This document shows, in pieces, positions 26,619 to 35,845 of a DNA stretch of 64,000 nucleotides. The notes under the pieces were generated by a model. That model made no database searches, had not been told where the DNA came from, and saw only the letters and a list, made by a program, of their open reading frames with translations. The stretch spans positions 1 through 64,000 of the forward strand of contig JAUIIJ010000003.1 of assembly GCA_030431825.1 (NCBI GenBank), written 5' to 3'. This DNA is from Alphaproteobacteria bacterium. GTDB lineage: Bacteria > Pseudomonadota > Alphaproteobacteria > Rhodobacterales > Rhodobacteraceae. The position numbers were made by a program, and so were the translations under genes. Position 1 is the stretch's first letter; the number at the start of each line of letters is the position of its first letter.

Positions 26619-26713
26619 TTTCGCGATAAACCTGACTCACCTGACGCTGCCTGAAATCAGAGGTTTCAACGCGTTCGGTGACACCGGATGTTTCAAGTCA
26701 ATCGCGAAACGCT
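26619..26713 (-). repeat. Structured 3'-end repeat, family B, copy 1
   Basis: The element starts at the stop codon of the MobA-like gene (reverse strand) and folds as nested hairpins: outer TTTCGCGAT (26619-26627) with ATCGCGAAA (26701-26709), middle TCACC with GGTGA, inner TGAAATC with GGTTTCA around AGA. Over about 75 bases it aligns without gaps to the copy at 56376-56473, which also begins at a reverse-strand stop codon. It may serve as a terminator or RNA-stability element. Confidence 0.75.
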
Positions 26714-27334
26714 TTAGGGCGCGCCACGTTTCGCGCGCCAGTCGGCCCAGTCTTCGGGCGTATCGAGATCCAGCCGGGCGCGGTTTCCGGGCAGGGGGAT
26801 ATGGGCGACGCGGGCGCCCGCGGCTTTCACCACCTCACGCCCGCCGCCGTCACCTGTCAGGTTCCTGAACTGTTCGAACAGCCGTGCCGAAAACACGATC
26901 GGATGGCCGGGCCGTCCGTCCTGCGTCGTTCCGCGCCAGATCAGGGTGTCGCCGTCCGGATCATGCGCCGTCGCGACCTGCGCAAGGTCATCCGGTGTCA
27001 GGTCGGGCAGATCGCAGAGCAGGAGCATCGCCGCATCGACCCCCGCCGGCATCGCCGCGAACCCGGCGCGCAACGATGCGTTCATACCCTCGGCGGCGTC
27101 GGCAACCGGCACGCTCTCGACCTGCGCGCCGATCAGGGCGTCGTAACGCGGGTGAGGTGCCGGGGGCAGGGCGACGATCACCGGTCCGCGGGTCACTGCC
27201 AACGCCACGTCGGCCTGTCGTCGGATCAACGGTTTGCCATCCACAAGTTGCAACAGCTTGTCAGCCCCGCGCATCCGCGAGGATTGCCCGGCAGCAAGCA
27301 GCAGGATCGGCATGTCTGTGACAGGGATGTTCAT
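26714..27334 (-). CDS. MobA-like NTP transferase (MocA/molybdenum cofactor cytidylyltransferase type)
   Basis: A 206-residue protein with the nucleotidyltransferase signature LLLAAGQSSRMRGADKLLQ at residues 11-29, followed by VADAAEGMNASLRAGFAAM and LLLCDLPDLT near 107. GGGREV near the end fits the MocA group. Such enzymes add CMP (MocA) or GMP (MobA) to molybdopterin for molybdoenzymes. No molybdoenzyme is adjacent, so the exact cofactor is not fixed. A tungstate transporter lies at 54057-56352, which may be functionally related but is far away. Confidence 0.82.
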   Translation of the reverse strand: MNIPVTDMPILLLAAGQSSRMRGADKLLQLVDGKPLIRRQADVALAVTRGPVIVALPPAPHPRYDALIGAQVESVPVADAAEGMNASLRAGFAAMPAGVDAAMLLLCDLPDLTPDDLAQVATAHDPDGDTLIWRGTTQDGRPGHPIVFSARLFEQFRNLTGDGGGREVVKAAGARVAHIPLPGNRARLDLDTPEDWADWRAKRGAP

Positions 27335-27368
27335 GCCGTCATTCTAACCCCGGCGACCGTCTGTGCAA

Positions 27369-29777
27369 TCACCCGCGCAGGCGCGTACCATCCGGATCGA
27401 AAAGCGCCCTTGTTATTACGGTCGCAGGCCGCATCTGACCGAGGATCTCGATCTCGACGGCGCGCCCTCCGGAAATATGTTCGGTCGGCAGGAAACCGAG
27501 GGCAATGGATTTCTGCGCATGGTGCGAATAGCCACCGGACGTGCAGTAGCCCTGAACGGTCCCATCCAGCCAGATCGGCTCATAGCCATGCACATCCGCA
27601 TCTTCCGCCGCAACCTCGAACGCCGCCAGCTTGCGCGAGGTGCCGTTTGCGCGTTCTGCCTCGGCTGCGGCGCGCCCGATGAAATCGGCCGCCTTGCCAA
27701 ACGAGATAAAACGGTCGAGCCCGGTTTCCGCCGCCGTGTAGTCCGGCGAAAATTCTGACAACCAGCTGCCAAAGAACCGGTCCAGCCGCAGCGACATCAT
27801 GGCCCGCATGCCAAACGGGATCATCCCGTGTGCCTGTCCAGCCTGCCACAACGTTGTCCAGAGCTCACGTTGCACCATCGCGTCGCAATAGATCTCGTAA
27901 CCGAGATCACCGGTATAGCTCAGCCGTTGCACGATACAGTCGGTCATGCCGATGGTCAGGCGCCGCACATCCAGAAAGCCGATCATATCGACATCCGCCC
28001 TGGTACAGGCGGCCAGAACTTCGCGGGAGTCGGGGCCGGCGATCTGAAACCCGGTGCGGGTATCGCTGATATTCTCGACGCGCACGCCATCTTGCCGATG
28101 CCTGTCGAACCAGCGCGAATGATAGGCCTGGCTGCCATAGGACGCGGTAAGCTGGAATTCCGTATCCGACAGGCAGGAGATCGTGAAATCCCCGATCAGC
28201 CGCCCCCTGGGGGACAGCATTGGCGACAGGCTGACCCGCCCCGGTTGGGGTACGCGCCCTGCCATCATGTGATCGAGCCAGTCGCGCGCCCGCGATCCGG
28301 TGACGCGGTACTTGCCGAAATTCTGCACCTCGTTGATGCCGACACGGTGGCGCACCCCGCGTACCTCGCGCCCGATCGCGGCAAAAGCGTCCGAACGACG
28401 GAACGAGGGCGTTTCAAAGGCGGGTTCGCCATCCCGAGCGAAATAGTTGGCAACCTCGAGCCCGTATTGCTGCCCCCAGACCGCGCCCATTGCACTGAAA
28501 ATGTCATACATCGGCGTGGTTCGATTGGGGCGCGCTGCGGGCAGTTCCTCGTTCGGATAAGAGACGCTGAAACGCTTCTGATAGTTCTCGATCACCTTGG
28601 GCAGCGTGTAACCGGGGCTTGTCCAGCCGCCAAAGCGCGCGACATCCATCGCGAACACGTCGCGTTCCGGTTCGCCTTCGATCATCCATTGCGCCAGCAT
28701 CAGCCCGACGCCGCCACCCTGGCTGAACCCCGCCATGACACCGCAGGCCGACCAGTAGTTGCGCAGCCCCGGCACCGGACCGACGAGCGGATTGCCGTCG
28801 GGCGCAAAGGTGAATGGCCCGTGAATGACCGACTTGACGCCCGCCGAGGCGAGAACGGGAAATCGCTTGTAGGCAAATTCGATGCTGTCTCCGATCTTGT
28901 CGAAATCGTCAGGCAGCAATTCATGCCCGAAACCCCATGGCGTGCCGTCCACGGCCCACGGGCGGCAGGTCTGTTCGTAAAAGCCGATGCACAATCCGCG
29001 CCCTTCCTGTCGCAAATAGGATTCGCCGGCAGGGTCCATGACATGCGGGTGCTCGTGATCGCGCTGGCAGATCTCGGCGATGTCGTCAGTCACGATATAC
29101 TGGTGCTCCATGGGGTGCAGCGGCAGGTAGACACCCGCCATGGCGCCGACCTCGCGCGCCCACAGGCCACCGGCATTGACGACATGTTCGGCGTGAACGG
29201 TGCCCTTTTCGGTCACGACATCCCAGGTTCCGTCGGGGCGCTGGTTGGTTTCCCGCACCATGCAATGGGTCTCGATCGTGGCGCCGCCCATGCGCGCGGC
29301 CTTCGCATAGGCATGGGTCGTGCCCGACGGGTCCAGATGACCGTCAAGCGGATCATAGAGCGCCCCGATGATGCCATCGAGATTGGTGATCGGCGCGATC
29401 CTGGCGATCTCTTCGGGGCCGACGATCTCGGTGTCCAGACCCATGAACCGGTGCTTGGCCCGTTCGGCCAACATCATGTCGAACCTGTCGCGATTGTCTG
29501 CAAGGGTGATCCCGCCAACATGGTGCAAGCCGCAGGACATGCCTGTCATCTCCTCCAGTTCCCTGTAGAGCCGGATCGTGTACCCTTGCAGGGCTGCCAT
29601 GTTGGTATCGCCATTCAACGTGTGAAACCCGCCCGCCGCGTGCCAGGTCGATCCGCTGGTCAGATCGCTGCGCTCGATCAGCATCACATCCGACCATCCC
29701 AGCCTGGTCAGGTGATACAGTACGGAACAGCCGACGACGCCGCCTCCGATGACAACAACGCGCGCAGTGGTTTTCAT
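27369..29777 (-). CDS. FAD-dependent oxidoreductase with GcvT domain (dimethylglycine/sarcosine dehydrogenase type)
   Basis: An 802-residue enzyme starting MKTTARVVVIGGGVVGCSVL at 29777 after GGAGGT. The N-terminal FAD-binding domain has the GxGxxG motif and GSTWHAAGG near 42, the motif around the histidine that carries covalent FAD in dimethylglycine and sarcosine dehydrogenases. A DAO-like substrate domain follows, and from about residue 430 the C-terminal folate-binding GcvT/aminomethyltransferase fold (GVRHRVGINEVQNFGKYRV, SYTGDLGYEIYC). It would demethylate methylated glycines with tetrahydrofolate as acceptor. In marine bacteria this serves breakdown of glycine betaine. The precise substrate is inferred from the family only. 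Confidence 0.85.
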   Translation of the reverse strand: MKTTARVVVIGGGVVGCSVLYHLTRLGWSDVMLIERSDLTSGSTWHAAGGFHTLNGDTNMAALQGYTIRLYRELEEMTGMSCGLHHVGGITLADNRDRFDMMLAERAKHRFMGLDTEIVGPEEIARIAPITNLDGIIGALYDPLDGHLDPSGTTHAYAKAARMGGATIETHCMVRETNQRPDGTWDVVTEKGTVHAEHVVNAGGLWAREVGAMAGVYLPLHPMEHQYIVTDDIAEICQRDHEHPHVMDPAGESYLRQEGRGLCIGFYEQTCRPWAVDGTPWGFGHELLPDDFDKIGDSIEFAYKRFPVLASAGVKSVIHGPFTFAPDGNPLVGPVPGLRNYWSACGVMAGFSQGGGVGLMLAQWMIEGEPERDVFAMDVARFGGWTSPGYTLPKVIENYQKRFSVSYPNEELPAARPNRTTPMYDIFSAMGAVWGQQYGLEVANYFARDGEPAFETPSFRRSDAFAAIGREVRGVRHRVGINEVQNFGKYRVTGSRARDWLDHMMAGRVPQPGRVSLSPMLSPRGRLIGDFTISCLSDTEFQLTASYGSQAYHSRWFDRHRQDGVRVENISDTRTGFQIAGPDSREVLAACTRADVDMIGFLDVRRLTIGMTDCIVQRLSYTGDLGYEIYCDAMVQRELWTTLWQAGQAHGMIPFGMRAMMSLRLDRFFGSWLSEFSPDYTAAETGLDRFISFGKAADFIGRAAAEAERANGTSRKLAAFEVAAEDADVHGYEPIWLDGTVQGYCTSGGYSHHAQKSIALGFLPTEHISGGRAVEIEILGQMRPATVITRALFDPDGTRLRG

Positions 29778-29910
29778 GACGGACCTCCGGTTCGGTATGA
29801 TCCGGAAGTTTCGCGGCTTTACCGGGTTTGGCTGGTCTGAACGCGACAGGATGTGACGTTTTGGATATTCAGGTCGCGCGCCGCCGACCCGGTGCCGCGA
29901 CCGCGCTCTT

Positions 29911-29982
29911 TCATCTTTGTGCAAATACTCCGGGGGTGAACGGCGGAAATGTCAGATTTCCGCCGGAGGGGGCAGCGCCCCC
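29911..29982 (-). repeat. Structured 3'-end repeat, family A, copy 1
   Basis: Reading on the reverse strand, it begins 21 bases after the stop of the CNNM-like gene with the palindrome GGGGGCGCTGCCCCC, then a hairpin GGCGGAAATCTGACATTTCCGCC (two arms, shown here as GGCGGAAAT and ATTTCCGCC), then GTTCACCCCCGGAGTATTT and CACAAAGATGA. The copy at 61792-61865 has the same outer sequence but different hairpin arms that still pair. It may also act as a terminator. Confidence 0.8.
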
Positions 29983-30003
29983 TGTTCCCCGGTATCGTTG
30001 CGT

Positions 30004-31311
30004 CTAGAGCGGGCGGATTTTCAGGCCGGTGATCCGGTTGCCGTCACGCGCGATCACTTCGAAGCGGAACCCGTGGAAGGAAAACACCTGGCCGGTGACC
30101 GGGATCGTCTGGGCCTCGTGGATGACCAGCCCGGCAATGGTATTGGCCTCGTCATCCGGCAGGCCCCAGTCGGTGGTCCGGTTCAGGTCCCGGATCGTCA
30201 TGGCGCCGTCGATGATATACTGCCCGTCCTCGGTCCGGGTCACCGGCAGTTCCGCATCGGGGTCGAACTCATCGGTGATCTCGCCGACGATTTCTTCCAG
30301 AATATCCTCGAGCGTGATCAGACCCTGCAGGCTGCCATATTCGTCGACCACCAGTGCAAAATGCGTGCGCATGCGCAGGAATTGCCGCATCTGGTCGTCG
30401 AGGGTTGTCGTTTCCGGTATGAAATACGGCGGGGTCGCCACGTCGGTGACCCGAAACCGCTGCAGCGGCTGCGCATCGCCGGTGGCGTTGCTGACGAGCT
30501 TGTACATCGAGCGCAAGAGGTCCTTGGCATGAACCACGCCGATGATGTTTTCCGGCTCATCGCGAAAAACCGGCAATCGTGTGTGCGGGCTGTCCAGGCA
30601 TTGTTGCAGGATCTCTTCCGGTGCGCTTGACGCATCGATCATCTCGATCCCCGAACGGTGCAGCATGATTTCCTCGACCGCACGATCCCCGAGATCGAGC
30701 GCACCGAGGATGCGGTCACGATCCTCCTTTTCCACCACGCCTTCCGAATGGCCAAGCTGCAACGCGCCGACAATCTCTTCGCGAACGGCGAGAATATGAC
30801 TGTCCGGATCGACTTCCACGCCGAAGATCCGCAGAACGCCGCGCACGAGAAAGCGCACCGCGCTGACGAAGGGCGCAAAAATGGTCACGACGATGCTGAT
30901 GACCGGGGCGACGGCGGCGGCGGCCTTTTCCGCGTTGATGATGGCATAGGTCTTGGGCAGAACCTCGGCAAAGACCAGAACCAGTATGGTCATAACAAGC
31001 GTTGCCATCGCCACGCCGGATTCTCCGAAGGCGCGGGTGAACAGGGCCGTCGCCAGCGAGGTCGCCAGGATGTTCACGAGGTTGTTGCCCAGCAGCACCG
31101 ATCCGATCAGCCGTTCGCTGTCATCGGTCAGTTCCAGTGCCTTTTCCGCCCCGTGCGAGCCCTTGTCCGCCTGGCTGCGCAGCTTGCCGCGCGAGGCTGC
31201 GGTCAGCGCGGTTTCCGAGCCGGAAAAGAACGCGGACAGAACCAGAAGCAACAGGATCGCCGCGCTGGTTATCCAGAAAGCGATATCGGTGAAAGAAGCG
31301 CTCGTGTCCAT
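30004..31311 (-). CDS. CNNM/CorC-HlyC family membrane protein with CBS domains
   Basis: A 435-residue protein. The N-terminal DUF21/CNNM domain has about four membrane segments (about residues 10-30, 68-90, 95-118, 130-150) and motifs FFSGSETALTAASR and AEVLPKTYAI. Two CBS domains (about 205-340) follow, with MLHRSGIEMIDASS and TLEDILEEIVGEITDEFD; the C-terminal CorC_HlyC domain (about 350-435) ends VIARDGNRITGLKI. Family members handle magnesium or cobalt; older annotation calls them hemolysins. It is downstream of xerD in the same direction. Confidence 0.88.
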   Translation of the reverse strand: MDTSASFTDIAFWITSAAILLLLVLSAFFSGSETALTAASRGKLRSQADKGSHGAEKALELTDDSERLIGSVLLGNNLVNILATSLATALFTRAFGESGVAMATLVMTILVLVFAEVLPKTYAIINAEKAAAAVAPVISIVVTIFAPFVSAVRFLVRGVLRIFGVEVDPDSHILAVREEIVGALQLGHSEGVVEKEDRDRILGALDLGDRAVEEIMLHRSGIEMIDASSAPEEILQQCLDSPHTRLPVFRDEPENIIGVVHAKDLLRSMYKLVSNATGDAQPLQRFRVTDVATPPYFIPETTTLDDQMRQFLRMRTHFALVVDEYGSLQGLITLEDILEEIVGEITDEFDPDAELPVTRTEDGQYIIDGAMTIRDLNRTTDWGLPDDEANTIAGLVIHEAQTIPVTGQVFSFHGFRFEVIARDGNRITGLKIRPL

Positions 31312-31381
31312 TGGGTGATCCGGTATCCGTTATGCTCGTGCGGTTATGGGGTCAGCGGCGTGACGGATCAAGGGGGACGAT

Positions 31382-32344
31382 TCAGCCTTCCGGATCGGTG
31401 GCTTTGCCGCCGCGCGCCAGCGGGTGATGCTCCATGACCAGTTCGGCAAGCCGCTCATCCAGAACATGGGTGTAGATCTCGGTGGTGGCGACATCCGCGT
31501 GGCCCAGCAACGTCTGGATCGACCGCAGATCCGCGCCGTTGGCAAGCAGATGCGTGGCAAAGGCATGGCGCAGCGTATGCGGGGTCACCTTGGCGGGCGA
31601 CACCCCGCCGGCAACCGCCAATTCCTTGATCAGAAGATAGAAACGATGCCGGGTCAGGTGCCCGGACTTGCCGCGCGACGGGAACAGAAAGCGTGACGGC
31701 GCCGCTCCTTTCGCGACCCGGCGCTCTTCGGCCCTGTCCCGCTCCGTCAGCCACGCGGCCAGCGCGACGCGGGCGGGCGGGGACAGGGGCACCATGCGCT
31801 CCTTGCCCCCCTTGCCGAGGATCAGGAGCATGCGCGGATCGCCCCGGGCGGCGCTGACCGGAAGGGCGACCAGTTCGCTGACCCGCATCCCGGTGGCATA
31901 GAGCAGTTCCATCAGGCAGGTATTACGCAGACGATCGACTGCGCCGCGCCCGGTCTCGCGCGCCGCCGCGAGCAGGCGGTCGACCTCGATGACATCCAGC
32001 GTCCTGGGCAGCCGCTTGTCGCGGCCTGGCCCCCTGATCTGGATTGCGGGATTGTCGCCGCGCCAGCCTTCTTCGAAGGCGAAACGATAGAGTTGCCGGA
32101 TCGCCGACAGACGTCGCGCACGGGTGGATTTCGACAGGCCCTGCGCGTCGCAATCCACGAGATACGCCTCGATCTCTTCGCGGGTCAGGGTGCCAAAGTC
32201 ACGTTTGCGCCGTGCAAGCCAGGCCGAAACGTCCTTGAGATCGCGCCCATAGGCAAGCAGGGTGTTGGTCGCCGCACCGAGTTCCGCCGCCTGCGCCTCC
32301 AGAAAGCTGGAAATCCACTCTCTGCCGTCATCCGGACCGGGCAT
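31382..32344 (-). CDS. xerD: Site-specific tyrosine recombinase XerD
   Basis: A 320-residue recombinase for chromosome dimer resolution at dif. The N-terminal SAM-like core-binding domain spans about 10-95 and the catalytic domain follows. The catalytic residues are the arginine in ATGMRVSELVAL, the lysine in GKGGKERMVPL, HxxR in HTLRHAFATH, the histidine in LLGHADV and the tyrosine in TTEIYTHV. The usual neighbours (aroK side) support XerD over XerC or a phage integrase. It begins 2 bases after the stop of the periplasmic protein gene. Confidence 0.92.
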   Translation of the reverse strand: MPGPDDGREWISSFLEAQAAELGAATNTLLAYGRDLKDVSAWLARRKRDFGTLTREEIEAYLVDCDAQGLSKSTRARRLSAIRQLYRFAFEEGWRGDNPAIQIRGPGRDKRLPRTLDVIEVDRLLAAARETGRGAVDRLRNTCLMELLYATGMRVSELVALPVSAARGDPRMLLILGKGGKERMVPLSPPARVALAAWLTERDRAEERRVAKGAAPSRFLFPSRGKSGHLTRHRFYLLIKELAVAGGVSPAKVTPHTLRHAFATHLLANGADLRSIQTLLGHADVATTEIYTHVLDERLAELVMEHHPLARGGKATDPEG

Positions 32345-32346
32345 GA

Positions 32347-33852
32347 TCAGCGATCCCCGAGCAGCATCAGTTGCAGCGATGCCTGGCGCGCGGTTTCCTC
32401 GAGCCCCAGCGCGCGCAAGGTTGCGAGCGACTTGGTCAGGCTGGTGAAATTGCCATCGATGCCATTGTCGAAATCCTCGATCGCCACAAGCAGCGACTCG
32501 CCGAACGACACCGGGCCCGGTGCGGCTGGTTCGACGTCGGACGCAAAGGCGTCGGCAATCGCGGCGGCGGTGTCATCGGGCGGCGCCACGGCGCTCACGT
32601 CGCCGCTCGCCAGTGCCGCCAGAAACCGGTTTTCGGCGGTGTCGCGGGGCATCGCGGCACCGGCGACCTTGTAGGCGGATGACAGCAGCCGGATGCGCCA
32701 TGCCAGATCGCGCGCGTCGGGATCGCCTGGCGGGACGTTCGCCAGCTCTTCGCCAAACAGCTGGGCAAAGGGTACGGCGAGGCTGGCATCGCGCATGGAG
32801 TTCCAGGCGCGGGGCAGGGTGCGGGCGATCGCGTCGGCATCACCGGCCCTGATCGCGCGGTCGAAAGCCTGCAGATCACTGACCCGGTCCCAGAGGCTTC
32901 CCGAGGCGGACGGGCGCTGCGCCGTATAGAGCCCGAGCAGATGGTTCGGTGCCAATGCTCCGATCCGGGTGAGGCGCTCGGCGGCCTCGATCTGCGCCTT
33001 CCAGCCTGCGATGTCGCGCAGGTCGGCGGTGGCAAAGGCGCGGGGAAGCGACGCGGTCGGCAGCCGCTCACCGATGGTTTCGAAAAGCCGGAACGTCAGT
33101 GGATCGGGATCGTTCGGAGGGGGCAGTGGTGGTGCGCCTTCAAAGACATCCGGGCTGAGAAAGCGGTCGAGCAGATCAAGCTTGTCCTGTGGCAGGAGTT
33201 GCAGCGCATGTGCCGTTTCCAGCGTCAGCGCGGCGGTCTGCCAGTCACCCTGCCGCGCGTCACAGAAGACGCGCGTGGCATAGCCCGGCGCCAGGTGGGG
33301 GGCCCGGGCCAGTTCGGCACATCCCATGTCTTCGTCCCCGGTCAGCAGCGTCGCATCGAACCAGCGTTGAAAAAGCGCGGCACTTTGTGTCGGCCCCACC
33401 TGTTTCGCGAGCGCCTGCGCCGGGTCGGTTGCGCCGAGGGTCAGTAACCGGTCGATTCGCGCCAGCAGGAGCATCTGGGCATCGGCCTTGCCCTCGGGCG
33501 GCAGGGAATCCCCCAGCAGCAGGGTATAGAGCAATGTCTGCATCGCCGGGCTGCGCGATACCGGGACGTCAGCGATCAGCCGGGCAAGATCGTCGACGTC
33601 GCTCCCGGCCCAGAGGTCGAGCGGCAGGCCGGTGACCGCATGCGGCACCAGCCCGACCGGCGTGGCCGCCGCCCCCAGAACGCTGACCTCGATATCCGGC
33701 AGGTCGGCGCTTTCCGTCACCGGCGGCTCCATATGGACGGGAACCGACCCTCCCGGCGGATGCGCGCCCAGCCACTCGATCACCGAAAGGGGTTCCTGCG
33801 CGCCGAGCGATGCGGGAACAAGAGCCAGCGCCAGTGCCGTTCTAGTCCACAT
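32347..33852 (-). CDS. Secreted protein of unknown function upstream of xerD
   Basis: A 501-residue protein. Residues 1-18 (MWTRTALALALVPASLGA) form a signal peptide with a likely cleavage after GAQ or SLGA. The rest is alanine- and leucine-rich and apparently helical, with repeated alpha-solenoid-like stretches (for example DPAQALAKQVGPTQSAALF and QTAALTLETAHALQLLP). It has no visible catalytic motif. Its start overlaps the 49-residue gene by 11 bases and its stop is 2 bases from xerD. It looks like a lineage-specific periplasmic protein. I do not recognise it. Confidence 0.75.
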   Translation of the reverse strand: MWTRTALALALVPASLGAQEPLSVIEWLGAHPPGGSVPVHMEPPVTESADLPDIEVSVLGAAATPVGLVPHAVTGLPLDLWAGSDVDDLARLIADVPVSRSPAMQTLLYTLLLGDSLPPEGKADAQMLLLARIDRLLTLGATDPAQALAKQVGPTQSAALFQRWFDATLLTGDEDMGCAELARAPHLAPGYATRVFCDARQGDWQTAALTLETAHALQLLPQDKLDLLDRFLSPDVFEGAPPLPPPNDPDPLTFRLFETIGERLPTASLPRAFATADLRDIAGWKAQIEAAERLTRIGALAPNHLLGLYTAQRPSASGSLWDRVSDLQAFDRAIRAGDADAIARTLPRAWNSMRDASLAVPFAQLFGEELANVPPGDPDARDLAWRIRLLSSAYKVAGAAMPRDTAENRFLAALASGDVSAVAPPDDTAAAIADAFASDVEPAAPGPVSFGESLLVAIEDFDNGIDGNFTSLTKSLATLRALGLEETARQASLQLMLLGDR

Positions 33853-33991
33853 CCAGCTCTACCGGTTTGCGTATCTCGGTTTGCGGCTGCGAGAAATCAT
33901 AGCCGAACCACGGGCCGACATAGGCATAGGCAACTACGGCAATGAAAGCCAAGAAGACGAGATACAACAACAATTTAAGCAATCTACGCAT
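33842..33991 (-). CDS. 49-residue single-pass membrane protein
   Basis: A short gene of 50 codons. It encodes MRRLLKLLLYLVFLAFIAVV and further a YAYVGPWFGYDFS segment and a charged tail ending KPVELDVD. The positive N-terminus followed by one hydrophobic helix predicts an inner-membrane protein with its tail outside. The stop lies within the start region of the periplasmic protein gene (11-base overlap), consistent with coupling. It is transcribed divergently from aroK. Coding status rests on this overlap and the clean membrane pattern. Confidence 0.7.
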   Translation of the reverse strand: MRRLLKLLLYLVFLAFIAVVAYAYVGPWFGYDFSQPQTEIRKPVELDVD

Positions 33992-34070
33992 TTGGCTGCA
34001 CGATCCTGTTTCAGTCTTTTGCCCAAGTTATATATGGCCTTTTCCGCAAGATCACGTCATTCACTGAAGA

Positions 34071-34664
34071 ATGAGCAAAAATGAGCAAATCATGTCGGAA
34101 CCGCGCAGGACACCGCATGCGGGACGGTTGAAAAAGACCGTCGTCATGGTGGGCATGATGGGGGCGGGCAAGACGGCCGTTGGCCGGGCGCTGGCGGCAA
34201 GGCTGCGCGCGCCCTTTCTGGACAGCGACGCGGAAATCGAAAAGGCTGCGAACCGCACCGTGCCCGAGATATTCGAGCGCGACGGCGAGGCCTTCTTCCG
34301 CGACAAGGAAAGCCAGGTGATCTCGCGATTGCTGGACGGCGAACGCTGTGTCCTGTCAACCGGCGGCGGCGCGTTTCTGGCGCAGAGAAACCGCGAGATG
34401 ATCTCTGCACGTGGCGTGTCGCTGTGGCTGAATGCCGAATTGCCGGTGCTGTGGAACCGGGTGAAGCACAAGGACACGCGTCCGCTGCTGCGCACCGCCG
34501 ATCCACGCGCGACGCTGGAGGAAATTTTCAACCGGCGCGTGCCGATCTACTCCGGGGCGGACCTGTCGGTGGTCTCCGACGGGCACGCCTCGATCGAACA
34601 GATGGTCGATCGCGTGGTGGCCGTGCTGGCGACGCGCCCCGATGTGCTTGAAGTGGAATACTGA
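34071..34664 (+). CDS. aroK: Shikimate kinase
   Basis: A 197-residue ATP-dependent kinase in the shikimate route to aromatic amino acids. Walker A is GMMGAGKTAVG near residue 28, the substrate-binding pair is in LDSDAEIE near 50, GGGAF is near 99, and the lid and adenine region RPLL is near 140. The start at 34071 is preceded by GAAGA; a start at 34092 is possible. The stop overlaps the aroB start (TGATGG). Confidence 0.93.
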   Translation: MSKNEQIMSEPRRTPHAGRLKKTVVMVGMMGAGKTAVGRALAARLRAPFLDSDAEIEKAANRTVPEIFERDGEAFFRDKESQVISRLLDGERCVLSTGGGAFLAQRNREMISARGVSLWLNAELPVLWNRVKHKDTRPLLRTADPRATLEEIFNRRVPIYSGADLSVVSDGHASIEQMVDRVVAVLATRPDVLEVEY

Positions 34665-35797
34665 TGGTCCAGAGCGTCCATGTCTCCCTCGGAGAACGGT
34701 CCTATGAGGTCGAGATCGGCCCCGGTCTGATCGATCAGGCGGGGGCGCGGATCGCGCGCTTCCTGCACCGCCCCAGGGTCGCCGTGGTGAGCGACGAAAC
34801 CGTGGCCGGCCTGCACCTGGAAGCCCTGCGCGCCGGACTGGCCGCGGAAGGTATCGAGATGGTGGCGCTGGCCCTGCCGCCCGGTGAAGCGACCAAGGGA
34901 TGGCCGCAATTCAGCCGCACCGTCGAATGGCTGCTCGACCAGAAAGTCGAGCGCAAGGATGTGGTCGTCGCCTTTGGCGGAGGCGTCATCGGGGATCTCG
35001 CGGGCTTCGCGGCAGCCGTGCTGCGGCGCGGCGTGCGTTTCGTACAGATCCCCACAAGTCTGCTTGCGCAGGTGGACAGTTCTGTCGGAGGCAAGACCGG
35101 GATCAATGCGCCGCAGGGCAAGAACCTGATCGGGGCGTTCCACCAGCCGACCCATGTTCTGGCCGATACCGCGCTGCTCGGCTCCCTGACCGCGCGGGAT
35201 TTTCTTGCCGGTTATGGCGAGGTGGTGAAATACGGTCTTCTGGGCGATGCGGCGTTTTTCGCATGGCTCGAAGAGCATGGACCGGAACTGGCCGCCGGTG
35301 ACATGGCTGCGCGGGTCGAGGCGGTCCGGCGTTCGGTGCAGATGAAGGCGGATATCGTGGCACGCGACGAAACCGAGCAGGGGGATCGCGCGCTGTTGAA
35401 CCTCGGGCATACCTTCTGTCACGCGCTCGAGGCTGCGACCGGCTATTCGCAGCGTCTGCTGCATGGTGAAGGGGTCGCGATCGGCTGTGCGCTGGCCTTC
35501 GAACTCTCGGCCCGCATGGGGCTGTGCAGCCAGGAATGTCCGAGCCGCGTTCGGGCCCATCTGCGCGAGATGGGCATGAAAACCGATCTCGCGGATATTG
35601 AGGGCGGATTGCCCCCGGCAAAGCATTTGCTGGAACTCATGGGGCAGGACAAGAAGGTCGTTGATGGCAGATTGCGGTTCATTCTTGCCCGCGACATCGG
35701 AGATGCCTTTGTGACCGCGGATGTCGGAAAGGACGTGGTGCTGTCGGTTCTGTCCGATGCGCTTGCCCGGCGCCAGGACCGTTGCGCCAGCATGTGA
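34664..35797 (+). CDS. aroB: 3-dehydroquinate synthase
   Basis: A 377-residue NAD- and metal-dependent enzyme, second step of the shikimate pathway. Motifs are FGGGVIGDLAGFAAAV near 106, VDSSVGGKTGIN near 140, the metal histidine in NLGHTFCHALE near 250 and GEGVAIGCALAFELS near 268. It directly overlaps aroK, the usual operon. A GGCCCGAACC hairpin follows the stop. Confidence 0.95.
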   Translation: MVQSVHVSLGERSYEVEIGPGLIDQAGARIARFLHRPRVAVVSDETVAGLHLEALRAGLAAEGIEMVALALPPGEATKGWPQFSRTVEWLLDQKVERKDVVVAFGGGVIGDLAGFAAAVLRRGVRFVQIPTSLLAQVDSSVGGKTGINAPQGKNLIGAFHQPTHVLADTALLGSLTARDFLAGYGEVVKYGLLGDAAFFAWLEEHGPELAAGDMAARVEAVRRSVQMKADIVARDETEQGDRALLNLGHTFCHALEAATGYSQRLLHGEGVAIGCALAFELSARMGLCSQECPSRVRAHLREMGMKTDLADIEGGLPPAKHLLELMGQDKKVVDGRLRFILARDIGDAFVTADVGKDVVLSVLSDALARRQDRCASM

Positions 35798-35800
35798 ACA

Positions 35801-35826
35801 GGCCCGAACCGCTCAGGGTTCGGGCC
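35801..35826. terminator. Hairpin between convergent aroB and RTX protease genes
   Basis: GGCCCGAACC-GCTCA-GGGTTCGGGCC, a 10-bp GC-rich stem 3 bases after the aroB stop and 20 bases from the stop of the protease gene on the other strand. A short T-rich stretch follows on the forward side, so it may serve both directions. Confidence 0.7.
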
Positions 35827-35845
35827 GTGGTCTGTTTGTGGCGGA

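Noticed and set aside
27828-29840. A 670-codon forward frame
   Set aside because: Antisense shadow of the dimethylglycine-dehydrogenase-like gene; His/Arg/Pro-rich translation without motifs.
30004-31311. Hemolysin annotation for the CBS-domain membrane protein
   Set aside because: The CNNM/CorC architecture indicates ion handling; there is no toxin-like feature.
31382-32344. Phage or island integrase
   Set aside because: Motifs, length and the aroK-side neighbourhood fit chromosomal XerD.
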